DNA of 64,000 nt from Apteryx mantelli (taxonomy: Eukaryota; Chordata; Aves; Apterygiformes; Apterygidae): the NCBI RefSeq assembly GCF_036417845.1, contig NC_089979.1:2657424-2721423 (forward strand), in the 5' to 3' direction. Within the stretch, counting starts at the first letter, position 1. Every line of letters begins with the position of its first letter. The position numbers and the translations under genes were made by a program. This document shows positions 13,245 to 25,679 of this stretch, piece after piece. The notes under the pieces are model-generated. The model was not told the origin of the DNA. It saw only the letters and a list, made by a program, of their open reading frames with translations, and made no database searches.

Positions 13245-13495
13245 TCACACTAATAACAGCAGCATCATTCTTCAAATTTGTCAAATGCTTCCATTACTGT
13301 AACATCTCACAGTCATTAGTGCCTTCAGCTCAACTGCCTCAGGGAAAATAACCTCCATTTTATCTACGAATGTTTAAGGGACAAGGAGGTTAAAGGGCTT
13401 GTCAAAAGCCACATAGGGCATTTGTGCTGTAGCTGGAAGCTAAATCCATAATTCTCAGTTTAGTGCTTTAAGCACGTGATGAAGCACTGCCTGCC
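13245..13495 (+). repeat. MIR-like ancient SINE
   Basis: Good ordered match to the MIR consensus: TAACAGCAGCATCATTCTTC at the start, CCTCCATTTTATCTACGAATG, GGACAAGGAGGTTAAAGGGC, TTGTCAAAAGCCACATAGGG, then GTAGCTGGAAGCTAAATCC, and CAGTTTAGTGCTTTAAGCAC near the end. This is the best-preserved MIR relic in the window and spans nearly the full element length. Confidence 0.65.
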
Positions 13496-16400
13496 TCCTA
13501 TCCTCACACACACAAAAATATTATCTGAAAATATCCAGATACTGTGCTGTTGTCTGTTCTAGGACATAACTTGAGCGTTAAGAAGATCAGACTGGAAGTG
13601 CTTGTCCTTGGGAGAACGAATATGCTTTAGTACACAAAAAGTGCTGAGAGGCAGGGGAAGAAATTGGTATACCAAACGTGTTGCTCAAATATTTTTTCCT
13701 ATAACCTTTTTGAGGCAGGAATAATACAGGAAGCATTGATGGCATTTTGAAGATAAGTTCAGTGGGATTCAGCTCTAGAACAGGTCATAGCTAATTAAAT
13801 TTCTGTATGTTGTTATCAACATGTGTGTCAGGTATCTAAGCTCCAGTGTCAATACAGATATCATCAAAATAGTCAGGGGATCCTAGTATTCAGTTTACCC
13901 TAAAAAAGACACCACAGGTCAGATCCAGTTGCCTAAACATAGATCACTAGTGGCATTTGTGATATCCTAAGATGTCCCTGATGGTCAAATCAGGCTCACA
14001 GAACATATTGACTAGCTCTTCACTCTGTTGGGAGCTCAAATACCAATGCACACGTAGAAAGCTACTTGTTGGCACCTGCATTTAAGTATTTCAGTCTCGA
14101 CCTGACTAGTACCTTGCGATGCACCTCATTTCAATTTATGAGTTATTAGAAATTCTGAGAATCAGACTGAAATTAATTTCAGAGTGACAACACGGTCTCT
14201 CAGGCACATCGAGGTTATCTGCTTGCCTTACAGGTTGTATTCTGGTATAATCGAGTAGGTGTTCAGGCAATGGATGAAGATTAAGAATTCCATTCTTTAA
14301 AGGGACCGTTAGCTCCTTTCCAAGTTCTCTCCAGCAGATGTTTGCATCTACAGTCAGATGTTTTAATTGTTGAGTCCATGTAGATTTCCATAAAGAGCCA
14401 CCATGTTTTGGCCAAGCCAAAGTCCCAGCCTGATGGATACTGAACAAAACTTTACATCTGCATTTAACCAGGGAAAGACTGCTACCTAGAGCTAGAGACT
14501 CTCAGGCAAGTGGTCTCACTTCCACCTTCTCAAAGATTTTCATCATGGGTCTCAGAAAGTATGTCCCCTAGAAAGATGTAGACCAGAAGTGTGTTGGCAA
14601 AGTGCTTTATGGAATTGCTGTTTCTTCTCTACTGTCAGAAAAAGATACTTGTGCAAGCTACTGCAAAAAGCCCAAAAGTCCATCTGAAGCCCAGATGGCT
14701 CATTGTACTTATACAGTGAACGTGACTAGTTTCTGCACAATTTGCAATGGTGAATATCTGGCCATTTCTAATTTCCTGTTTAAAGCTGATTATCTAATGG
14801 TCACCTTCAGAGCAAATCTGTAATGAAGCTTGAATTCATACAGCTGGATCAACCATAAGAAGCCTAAGATCATGCTGTCATCAGGGCATATGGATCATCG
14901 CTATTGTCCTTCACACTTCCAAGTTGATCTGAAAACAGGGGACATGAGTTCTGACCAGTTCCTGCTTCTGCCTACTCATGAGTCTCTGGAATGGAATCAA
15001 AACATTTGTCTGAAGTTGCCTATTTTGCTGAAATTTCAGTGGTAACTAGGCAGGTTCCTTATTTTCCCATCAGTCAAGATGTTGACTGACACACCAGCAC
15101 ATGCACAGCCTGGCCACACTGATGGTCCCACAGCACTTCTCAGCTGCTGCTCTCCCTACCCTCATCTTCCCTGGTCTTTTCCACTGGCTAGCTGCCACTG
15201 GCGATGGCAGAGATGCATTTTGCTGACTGTAAGACGGGTACTTGGAAACTTTAGAAAAAGAGCTTTTTAAAATACCTGTTTTAGAGGGCAGAGCAAATTT
15301 TTATTTCATGTGGGTTTTTTTTTTTGTTGTTGTTTTAATGACAGCTTTTCTGCAGCTCAGAAATTTTGGTTGCTGCCTGAGTTCTGCTCATAAGGAGCGG
15401 AATGCTTGCTTATTTTCACTGCAATGCTTTATTCTCCCAAAATATGTTTCAGTATTGCTCACATACAGCTTCTTTCTGTTCTCCATCCTGACAGGATAAA
15501 CTTAAAGGAGCAGGACTGAAGCCAAAGACAGATCTATTTCCCATTCAGCATCATTTGGAATAATAAACGATAATGAGTGACATTTGCAGCTTGCCTTTCA
15601 GCCTTTTGATCACATAATAAGGGAGCGTACTTAACCTCTGCCACACAGGTGTCACATCCAGCTGTTCAGACAAGTGATTGCTTCAAAAGGCCTTTGCCTG
15701 AAGCGTGAGCACAAAGCCTCTTCCCATGTAGACACTCGTCTGAGCACAAGGGAAAGATCTGTGCATGGAGATCATTAGTTTCACTCCACGTTAAACCATC
15801 TGATGTAGGAGTGCATGGCTAGAAAGAAAGAAGGAAGCCAGACCACTGAATCCCAAGAGACATCATACTTTGTACATTACTTTTTTTCACTATGGAGACT
15901 TTTGCTCCAGGCACTATATAGAAAGGGGGTGTTGCTGGAAGGGACATAGGACATAATTCCTCTCCCCTGCTTTGCCCACCAGCATCCCCGATCTTTACAG
16001 AGATGCAGATGACAAATCTCTCTGCAATTCCCAATGAAGCCTCCTAGCAGAGTAAAACAATGTGATTACTAATTACAGCTACTACTGATTAACCCAGGAT
16101 ACATAAAAATGAATCCAATGTCAGTGTACTTCTGTTAACTCACAGTATTGAATGTAGTTGTCCTGACACCGCCGTTTTGACTCCGAACTTTTCAGCTATA
16201 CTCTCAAAGATTGGGCAAAACATGACTTCTCAAACGCCCTCCCACAGATTTGAGCACGTCCGAGTCCTACCAGCAGAAGTCCTTTCTAAACAAGGGACCT
16301 TGCAGGGACAAATGGACTTAGCTTATCTGAAATTTTCCAGGAAAGAAAATCAACAGCCTAAACGTATCGAGCCAGGGACCAAGCAGAGTCAGCCAATTAT

Positions 16401-17264
16401 ATCTAAACATCAGCTCAATAGTTGCCCTTTCCAGCTAGGGGATTATTTGGAAGGACACACGCTTTTGCTCATTTCCTGGCTATTTGGCATCTATGCTTGT
16501 AAATCTGCATTATAAGATTGTTTTGATTAGCTGGGGAGAGGTAGGCATCTCCCTCATCTGCTGAGCAAGGACTAATTTCTTTGTAGACTTAACTTAAAAA
16601 ATGCTGGCATGTCTCTGTGTCTCAGTGGGATTCCTGAAGTGCCTAGGTGATTCACGTGGACCGTGCGGCACGGAGATACTGGATCCCATCCCAGAGGTGC
16701 TTGGCAGAATCAATAGCAAAACGTCCTTAGCCTGATGTAAAAGGGCTCCTCTGAATAGAGCTAAAACACAAACCCACTTGTTGAAATAATAATTTCTACC
16801 CAATATGTAGCCCTTGACTGTCACAGAGATGGTGCGTGGAAGAACCCAGAGAAGAAGGGCTGGAGGGATGATTTCACCTCTGAATGTAGCTTTGGTGACA
16901 TGGAGATAAAGTATGAGATGCACCAAGCTTGAAATTTCACAGTATTAGGTCAAAACACCCCTTCCACAGGGTATAAAGCACTGATCCAATAGCCGCTCCT
17001 TTGGCAGGTCATAAAGCTGGATTTGGGGGTCTATATTTGGGTTATATTTTGGCATACAGAAGTTGCCACCCCTCTGTGCCACTCTGACTCATGCTGAGTC
17101 AGATGCTGTCTATTTTCCCAAAGCAAGCACAATCTCCATGCTATGATAGGACAATCCTGATGGGATTTGTCCTACTAGGTGATCCAAGATGGCACCAACC
17201 CAGAATTAACAATTATGGCGCAATATGTCATGACTGAGTCCAGTTCTGCTGTCAATGGCTCTAA

Positions 17265-17730
17265 ACAAGACGCTGAAGAAAAATGGAGAGTGTACAGAAA
17301 GAGCTACAAAAATGATTTGAGGGCTGGAAAAATGCTGTATTGTGAAAAAAAAAAGTCAAAGAACTCAATCTGTTTAGCTTAGTAAAAAGAACATTCATTA
17401 GAGTGCATAAATACCTTCATGGGGAGAAAATACTGTGTAATAAAAGGCTGTTTAATCTGGCAGAGAAAGGCGGAACCAGAACTGATGGCTTGAAGCTTAA
17501 TTCAGACAAATTCCAATTAGAAATGAAGTGCATGCATTTAACTGAGCAGGGAGGGGAAATCACAACTGAATCTGACGGCCAAGAGAAAGGGGGAGTCTTC
17601 GTCTCTCCATGTCTTTGCTTTGAGGGAGACGTGAGACCAAAGCGTTAGGCTCAGCCCAGGTGAGACTGGGTGGAGAGCAAAGCTGGATGAAGTGCAGGAG
17701 GTCAGTGCAGGAATTGAACTAGAACTGACC
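17265..17730 (+). mobile_element. Old CR1-type LINE 3' fragment
   Basis: Ordered blocks match the ancient amniote CR1 reverse-transcriptase end: AAAGAGCTACAAAAATGATT, AAAGAACTCAATCTGTTTAG, ATAAATACCTTCATGGGGAG, GGCTGTTTAATCTGGCAGAG, GATGGCTTGAAGCTTAATTC and GACAAATTCCAATTAGAAAT. After about 17560 the match weakens, but GGAGGTCAGTGCAGGAATTG resembles the expected tail, so the 3' edge is uncertain. Stops and indels throughout mean no coding capacity remains. Confidence 0.7.
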
Positions 17731-17792
17731 TAGGAATTTCTCAGGAAAATGAGATAATGATAAAAACTCCATATATAGGAGCTAAGAATGAC

Positions 17793-17978
17793 TTTCCTTT
17801 CCTTTCCTTTCCTTTCCTTTCCTTTCCTTTCCTTTCCTTTCCTTTCCTTTCCTTTCCTTTCCTTTCCTTTCCTTCCCTTCCCTTCCCTTCCCTTCCCTTC
17901 CCTTCCCTTCCCTTCCCTTCCCTTCCCTTCCCTTCCCTTCCCTTCCCTTTCCTTCCCTTTCCTTTCCTTTCCTTTCCA
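17793..17978. repeat. (CCTTT)n then (CCCTT)n pentanucleotide array
   Basis: Perfect CCTTT units run from 17793 to about 17873, then CCCTT units to about 17947, then a mixture of the two. The plus strand is pure pyrimidine over some 180 bp. Open frames here on either strand (SFPFL- or GKERK-type repeats) are artefacts of the 5-bp period, which keeps every frame free of stops. Confidence 0.98.
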
Positions 17979-18022
17979 TTTTATTTTATTTTATTTTATT
18001 TTATTTTATTTTATTTTATTTT
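17979..18022. repeat. (TTTTA)n pentanucleotide array
   Basis: About nine TTTTA units directly abut the CCTTT/CCCTT array, forming one 230-bp compound microsatellite with three successive motifs. Confidence 0.95.
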
Positions 18023-18194
18023 TCAGACTGTGATAGTACCCAGAAATGTTTTTGGAGAAACATAAGGAAACAAAACTGGGCATTGCAATGGTCCATATCT
18101 CAGCAATTCCAGCCATCTGCTTTCATCATCCGGCCACGGTATATATCCACTGTGCACTTGCAAATTACTGTGCTCCTTTCCGATTCTCCTGTCT

Positions 18195-18545
18195 CTAACA
18201 GAACTAATAAAATTGGAAAAGATACAGAAATAGGTGATGGGGATTATCAAAGAAATGGGACAATCTCCTGGCAAAGAATGACTAAATAAATTAGTTTTCG
18301 TCATCCCAGACAATGGGACTGTTAGGGATTGACAGAGGTCTGCAAAGTCTTGAGTGGTCCCCAAAAGGGAACAACTCTTTATTCTTTGTCTCTTTTTCTA
18401 TAACCAAGAGCTGGTGAGAGTACTGAAATGAAAAGAGCAGGTGGCAGGCTCAAAATAAGCACAAGGAAATATTTTGCACAGCACAAAACTTCAAAAAAAT
18501 GGACAAAATAATGGAAAAAATTAAATCTATGGGTCACTAGTAAAT
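18195..18545 (+). mobile_element. Old CR1-type LINE fragment, second subfamily
   Basis: Weak but ordered similarity to a CR1 reverse-transcriptase C-terminal region: GTCTGCAAAGTCTTGAGTGG, ACTCTTTATTCTTTGTCTC, ATAACCAAGAGCTGGTGAG, TGAAATGAAAAGAGCAGG, GGCTCAAAATAAGCACAAGG, ATTTTGCACAGCACAAAACT and ATGGAAAAAATTAAATCTATGG. It belongs to a different CR1 group from the 9.6-kb and 17.3-kb copies. It is highly decayed. Confidence 0.5.
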
Positions 18546-21500
18546 GCAACAGCACCACCTCCAACCCCAGAGAGCTCTAGCAAGGAGGGCAGCATGTCCC
18601 TCTGTGCCTCTCGCTGTTGTTAGACTCTCCCCTTGGCATCTGCTACCAAATCCCGTTTTTGGGACTTCCACACCCTGTTCTTCAGGCTGATGTGAAATCT
18701 CACTGCCTGTACTTAAGGTTAATGACAGCGGTGTGTATATGCGTGTCATGGGACATGAGATACTGCCTTTTTTTCCAGTAAGACTGTTTCTATGCTCCTA
18801 TTCACTGCCAAGAATGAATATGGGCATGGTTGAACACAGGAAACCTGCACATTTAGCTGGTTCTTGCCCACAACAACGGTGCCATTTCGTATTAATGTGA
18901 ACATGAGTCGTTATGAAAACAGCACAACCCAGGTTTGCTAATGCAATTCTGTTAAGAAACATCTGCGTACAACGCATGGCCTGCACGGTGACACCACAGC
19001 AATACCGAGTGAATTCATGAGTGTCAGAAAGGGCAGAGAGAATCTCTCCAAAGCTGCTTGAGTTGTTTTATGCCTAGACTATAAGGCATTATAAAAAAAT
19101 ATATTTATCTTGCCAATTATCAAAAAGCAACAAAAAAATAAAAAATTTCCTCCACAAGCAAATGAAAGACATAAAGAAGTGAAAAGGAGGATAAAAAGTA
19201 AGTATGCATTTATAAAATACAGGCTTATTCCCATAAACAGAAGTGAATCAAAATATAAAACCCTTTCAATAAAACCTTTCAAAATCTCCAGACATCACCC
19301 CCCCCCTTTAATTATAATCACGTCTCTTTGTCTTGATAACCAACAGTTATGATCTATCTACTAAGCTTTTAGATTATAGGCTACCTCACGCTGCCAAAGA
19401 GCGACAGGCTGTATACCATTTTGAAAATGGGCATATAAATAAGGGCTCTTATTATTTTTAAAAAACAAAGGAGTGTATTGCAACATTGTAATTCTGTACT
19501 TTTTAAAATTAAACTGAACCACAGCTGGCAGCCCTTAGGAATTAATGTATTTGTAAGGAATCTTGCTCCAAAAACCTTCAACTTATACTACTGCCCTCAG
19601 ATAATTCTAAACCACAATTCATACACCACTGCTAATGTATTTTGCTTCTCATTATCAATGACTAACTAAAGAGCTGTTTGTGTCATTTGTATCCACATAG
19701 AGTGTATTATAGATGGATTATTAAACAGTTATGTAAATCATCAATGCCACTTAAACTGACATAATATTTTTCTTGCTCATTTCATTAGAATTGACCAGCT
19801 CCTCATAGGAAAGCTATTTGTAATGGAAAATGGAGACCCAGGTCTGAAAAAAAAATGCATTAGTGAAAGTTCCCGGGGTGCTATGCAATGTTTACGGGCA
19901 GAACTTCACCATAATCTATTATTTGGGTAATTCTGGCCTAAAAACAGAAAGAGCCCCTGTGACTATGCAGAATAACTGTTCCCCATATTTAATGCTTTCC
20001 TGAGCTAGACTTTTGGGCACATTATATGACAGGGCAGTCAAGTATCATGAGAGGGAAGGGAGGAGGTTACTCTTAGGTGCAGGAATGAAATGTAAGGATC
20101 TTCTTCTGAGGGTCCCTGGGGCATGCACCTTCTCAGAGGTGTCCATCCCCTCGTTCTCAGCTGCACAGCAGTACTCGGCCATTTCTCCTGCTCTCATCCG
20201 ACGGGCCACTGCAACTCATAGCTGGATTAAAAAATCAGTTGACATCTCGCATGAGGATTAACAAAATGAGAGACAGCCCAGGTGCTTGGTTGCTGGTGCA
20301 TCAAGTTCAGCTCCACAAAGGATGAGTCAACTGGCTAAATGTCATGTCTGCTGCAGACTTTACAAAGAACAGAGAAAAGGAAGAAGATGAGAAAACCCTG
20401 TGCCTTGCCCATGGTGCATGATGTCTCTAGGATTAGCCTTAACAAGGGATTTCTTTGCAGCACACTGCTGAGGACTTCTTCCAAGGTCATGGGAGGGGGA
20501 ATGCTGGCATGATCTTGTAGGCCAGATCATTGGAAGGACTATCAGATGAAAAGTACGTTCAGTATTGCAAATCAAAAGGGCAACATGCAACTCATGGATT
20601 TGACAAAATACAGCTCTAAAACAGCTGTGGAAATTTTCCAGATGTTTCCAAATAGACAGGTTCTCTAGCTGAGTCTAGACAATTTGTTTTCAGGGTGTTC
20701 TGCTAGCCCCTGAGAACATAAAACATCTCCCTGACATCACTTGGTGCATAAATCTGTGGGATGAATCCAGACCACTTTTCTCTCTAGAAAGTCCATAGAA
20801 GAAGGTCAAAGTAATTAGATGTCTACCTATTTTACCTCTGTAAAATTCCTTCCAGTGGTGGAGCCAGATTTAAGCTCTTACTCTTGAGGTTGTTAATCGA
20901 GAGGCTGACAGATATATGCCTCTGGTGGCTGTCAGTAGATAATGTTGGGACTCTACTGGTGGATTGCTGTTTGTCAGAAAATATCCATTTTTCATACTCC
21001 AGATTTTCCATGGGAATTAGTTGAGCCATGGAGAATTGTCTGCCATAACTCCTGACTGCAGGAGCCGCTTGACAGGGTGGTCGTGAGACAGACGCGTAAC
21101 TTTAAAGTCACAACCGAGGTGGTGATTGTCATGCAGAAATGTTCTTGTTTCTGCAAACTCTCTATGAGTTGTCAACCTTTGCTCCTTTCCTTTATAATAC
21201 ATGCAGAGGAAAGCCATAAAGTAAAGCCCTTGTGGGCAATTCTAAATTAATTCACCTGTAAAGAATGTGCATTTTTTTCCCACAACTTGCCAGTTATCGC
21301 TAGGTTTACAGCTTTAAGCCTGTAGAGTTATTTCCTTTCTAAACAGAAGGTTTTAATTAACCTCACTTACTTGTGACATTGTATTGAAGGATCCTGAAGG
21401 CTCTTTGCACCCTGCTGCAATAGATATTTAAATTAGCAGAACTGTATTGTGAATTGAGGCAAACCAGCTAAATGACATTGTTTGTCAGGACACATCTAGA

Positions 21501-22065
21501 TACAAATACAAGATGTCCTGGGTCCCTGTTGGGAATTTCATCCCTGGGTCTGGTACCTCAGTACCGCGTCTACCTTCTGCCCACCTATTAAGAGATTTCT
21601 GCTGAATCTTTAGGCCAGGCTGATTTCCAAGCAGAGAGGAAGCTGTGGCAAGAACTTTCCTCAGTAATGAGACCTGCAGGGAGAGGTTTTTTGTGCTGTT
21701 TAAACACAGGTTGCCCATAACCGCTAACCAACAAATTAAGTGGCACCTGTGTTGGAGTCAGCAGAAAAAGAGTTTCATACCCTCTGTCCATTGCTTTTAT
21801 GTTCCAGTTCTCTCAGGGGCCAGAAGTTCCCCCCCAACACACATACTATTACTGGGAGAGAAGAGAAAAGATAAGCCATAAATCTACCCCTTGCATTCCC
21901 ACTTTGGCCTGCAAGGTACAGAACAAATGCACAGAGAAACGCCGAAAAGCAAATGTACGCGTGCACCCGGAGGGCTGACTCTGCGTTTTCCGACGTCTTC
22001 CAGTGAAATATGTTTCTCTGCTGGGCTGTTGCTTCTCCTGCTGCTGTCCTGAACTGCAGCTTAGG
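18546..22065. other. Intergenic, no gene seen; includes a possible conserved noncoding stretch
   Basis: No recognisable exon or repeat. From about 19290 to 19830 the sequence is AT-rich, free of recognisable repeats and dense in TAAT-type cores (for example TAATTATAATCA at 19309-19320). Vertebrate conserved noncoding elements often look like this. Open frames here are at most 82 codons and show no family features. Confidence 0.5.
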
Positions 22066-22580
22066 AGCATTAGATTGGAAGGGACGGCCTGGGTCATGAT
22101 TTCCAGGCTCCTGGGGTCTCTGCTATCGTGTCATACAAGCTGTTTTTTTTCAACTGATCAGGTTTCACCTTTCAAGTATTCAATGTTTTGCTTCTGCTGG
22201 GAGTCTGCTCCAGCATTTCTCTTCTCTCACAGCCAGGAGTCATCCTTTAATTTCCAGCCAAAAATTTTTTTTGGCCTATTTCTAACTTTTTTCTTGCTCT
22301 GCTAATATTGACTTTTCAATTAAATAGCTCTCCTCCTTCCTTTATCTTTAATGCTCTAGGTGTTTCTATATGTGATAACCAGACTTCTCTTTACTTGGAT
22401 AAGCAAGGCCAGACCTTTGTCTCTTCTCTGAGAGCTGAGCTCTTCATCCCCTGAAAGTCCTTGAACCCCATTTTGCACCTCCTCAAGTTTCTATTAATTT
22501 TTCTTGGTCGTGGATGATCGGATTGCTGAAGCTTCACCAGAGCCCTGTAGCACTGCTCTGACACTTATTTCCACCAAGGA
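22066..22580 (-). mobile_element. Old CR1-type LINE 3' fragment, reverse orientation
   Basis: The left edge (TTAGATTGGAAGGGACGGCC, then GGGTCATGATTTCCAGGCTCC) is the reverse complement of a CR1 tail. Towards the right, TTGCACCTCCTCAAGTTTC, TTTTTCTTGGTCGTGGATGA, CTTCACCAGAGCCCTGTAG and CTGACACTTATTTCCACC fit the antisense of the same family's 3' region. The middle is poorly matched, so the extent is approximate. Confidence 0.5.
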
Positions 22581-22974
22581 ACCCCCTCCTAATACATCCT
22601 CACCTTCCCTGGGCCAGTGTGATGGGATCCTGGATTCAGTTTGAATCACTATCATTATATGGTTTGCTTATAAAATCCACCTGATATAGGGCTGGCTTCG
22701 GGCCTTTCTGGCAAAAATACTTAGGAGTAAGTAAATCACCATTCTGATACTAACCCCGCTATAGCTTTTAGCAATCCAATCAAAGATAAATCACTCCTTG
22801 GCTAATACAAGCAAAAGCACATCCAGAAACAGGGAAGGGACCAAAGTCTAAGCAAGCAGTGAGGGGCCACACCCACTGAAGTAGTTCAATTGAAATAAGT
22901 CAATGTGAGTTTGGCACCTAAATAATTTTGTGGCTCTAGATATAGATAATTATGGGCTATAATTTGAGACTATT

Positions 22975-22989
22975 AAAAAAAAAAAAAAA
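22975..22989. repeat. A15 homopolymer
   Basis: An uninterrupted A run with no recognisable retroposon upstream. Confidence 0.85.
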
Positions 22990-25663
22990 GATTGTCCACA
23001 TTGTGGAAAACAGGCTCTTTCTAAAGTTTATCCAGCTGAGCCCTCAGCAATAAAGACACTCCAAATCACTGACCATTTCTTTGGAAATGCTAGTGCTAGT
23101 CCTGTTTGGGATGTCAATGCTGAAGCTGTATTCAATGGGGATCTCTGGTGCAAGATAGGGATTGAAATCTAATGCACCTAATTAAAGTGAAAATAGATGT
23201 TTAAATGAGGAGAGGAGGAAAAATTATTTCAAAGTATGCATGATGTTGATACAAAAAAAATTAACAGCAGCTTATGGAATCCTTTCAAATCCACTAAGAA
23301 CCCAGGCATTTCAAGATCCCTTTGAATCTAGGGGCTGGATGTAGTGCATTAGAAGTCTGGTTTTGCAATGCCAGGCTGCAGAAGATTTCATGACACTGGC
23401 ACAATCTTTTTGACAGTTAATGAGCAGGAATCAATGTCACCACTTTCAGTGGTGAGGTTCTCCCTGCTCTCTCCCTACTTGACATCCACAGATAGACTAT
23501 TTCCTCCACGCTTTATTGTTTTACATATTTACAAAAAATTAGGCTCCATCTGCAGCTTGTGAGGCTGCGAAAGGCAAACAATTCCCCCCAGATTGAGAGC
23601 AATAATAGGTTGTTCTCCGTGCAAATTGGGCAAAGCAAATGCTGGGTAATTGGCTAAAAATGAGGCTCTGATGATCTCTGTTCCAAACTGTCATTTAAGA
23701 CAAACAAGTGTATTTGCATGTGAGGAATACTGCCAGTGTACAGCTGGAGGAGCCTTAATAGTTGGGCTATCACGTATTGATTCAGGCTAGACTCTGCCAG
23801 GCAGATGTGGGGTTTGTGGCTTGTTTGTGACCAAATTGAATTTTCTCTGTACTTGTAGGGGAATCGGGGAATAACGTGATGACACAGACTCCGGGCAGCC
23901 CTTGGGAACCAGAAAGGTTTTGTGCTTATAGTTGATGCCACAGTGATGGCTATCCTGGCTCAGACGAAAGGGGCGTCCAGTGATATTTCCTGTCCGGGAT
24001 GACAGTCAGACCACACTTAGGAAGGTTATAGAGTGCTATTTCCCTTGGTATTCCCTCATAGAGACATACGGACTTTCCTTGCTGTTGAGAGACCCATACT
24101 CAAGCCAGACTGATCAAAGCTGTGTGCAAGCTGATCAGCTCTGCTAAGTAGTAAAGCTCACATTTTATGTCTTTCTTAATGTGTTTGTACAGTTTTGGGA
24201 TTAGGTCCTGTTTGCAGAGCCCAGGCAAGGTGACCTTACATCTGCCCTCAATGTACCTTGTAGAAACACCCAGAGAATAGTTTAATCCTCTTTACAGTGC
24301 CCTGACAGCTGTCTGATGGCAAATAGGGATGCAAAAAGCTCTTTGGAGAGGCAGAGGCACTGCTGCCACCAAATGCAAAGGGAAAGCCTCAGATGGGGCC
24401 ATAAGTGGTCGGTCTTCACCAGAAACCCTTGCAGCCTCCCAATCTCAAGAAATGTGGCTGAGTGACTGGCAGAAGCAGAGGCCAAACAAACCTGACATTC
24501 CCGACAGCTAAAGCACCTGCTCTCCATTGCATCCCAAACCTTACTAGTTTCTTCTAATGAGACCAGGCCCCAAAAGAGAACCATTTAAGGGCAAAGTCTA
24601 GAGACAGACGAATGGATATCAGATAGATGAGAACAAAGTCCACTCAGAAATGTATCTCCTGACAACCTGCAGGGACAGTGCTGTGAACACAGCAGGGTGT
24701 TTATGATGCCATGGCGAAGCAGAATGACCCCGATCTTAATTGGATCTAGGTTAACTAACCCTCCGGCAGCTCCATTGAAACAACAGTATAACAACTTGGG
24801 AACACGCACTGAATATGTTGCTTTGTTATCAGCAGGCAGCTGTTCAGCTGCAATGCACAAATCCTCATCAGAGGAGCAGGAGCTGCAGCATGGACTGCTT
24901 TGGTTGGTTCAGTTGTGAAACACCTGCCCGTGTCCTGGGACCAGAAGTATTGCAACCACAGAAGTCCAGCACCGCAGACAGGGTGATCAGATGTTGTAAT
25001 GCAAAGGGTCTATTTTTCAAAGATATGTAATTATGATGCCTTCATTCTGCTCCAGGTAGCCTGGAAAGATTGTTTAAAGCAGAATGAAAGCTTTCAGTTA
25101 ATGCATTAGTGGTATTGCTGCTAGTGATCCAGGTTCAAATATTAGTCAAATCAGGTGTAAAACTCTGCATGATCTCATCCAAAGAGACAGAGTACCTTTG
25201 ACTTACAGGGCACAACCAGGGCTAAAATATCCAGGAAAACTTCACTGGTAGAGAAGTGCAAAAGCAAGAGGTTTCTCTTAGTCCTAGGGCTGTTTCAAAT
25301 TAAGAATGAGGCTTAAAGCAGCAGCAGAGAGTCGGTTCAGCGTCTACTTTTCTGGAGCACATAGCTCGTAGAGATGTGTTGTACAGAAGGATTCAGGTGG
25401 CATAGGATGAAACACAGGTTTACCTTGCAGACTGCCGCCTCCGTTTGGTTCTCCATTCTGTTAACCGAGTGCTTATTCCAGCTTCTTTCCTTCCTTTTTT
25501 CAAATCCTTCTGATACTCGTCTGCCAACAGATGTCAACATAGGGACAGATCTTGGAAATACAGTCATGTTATGGTTTTTGCATAATCACGCACATTAACA
25601 CGATAAAGCATAATTTGGAATAAACAAACAGGTGAATAAGCAAATAAATAAAATAAAGCAGGG

Positions 25664-25679
25664 GTGTGTGTGTGTGTGC
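25664..25679. repeat. (GT)n microsatellite
   Basis: About eight GT units, preceded by AAATA-rich sequence and followed by a degenerate CA-rich segment (CACTCACACATGC). Confidence 0.85.

Larger units (their letters stand above)
9871..17264. other. Intergenic, no gene seen
   Basis: Contains the MIR-like relic 13245-13495, the TTTTC array 11930-12010, T-rich 11090-11127, A15 at 13171-13185 and a 9-bp-arm hairpin at 10041-10068. Open frames (10221-10472 plus, 10245-10580 minus, 16177-16515 plus) do not resemble any protein family I know. Confidence 0.55.

Noticed and set aside
17757..18065. 102-codon frame of SFPFL-type repeats and its minus-strand GKERK counterpart
   Set aside because: Translation of a pentanucleotide microsatellite; the 5-bp period leaves all frames open.
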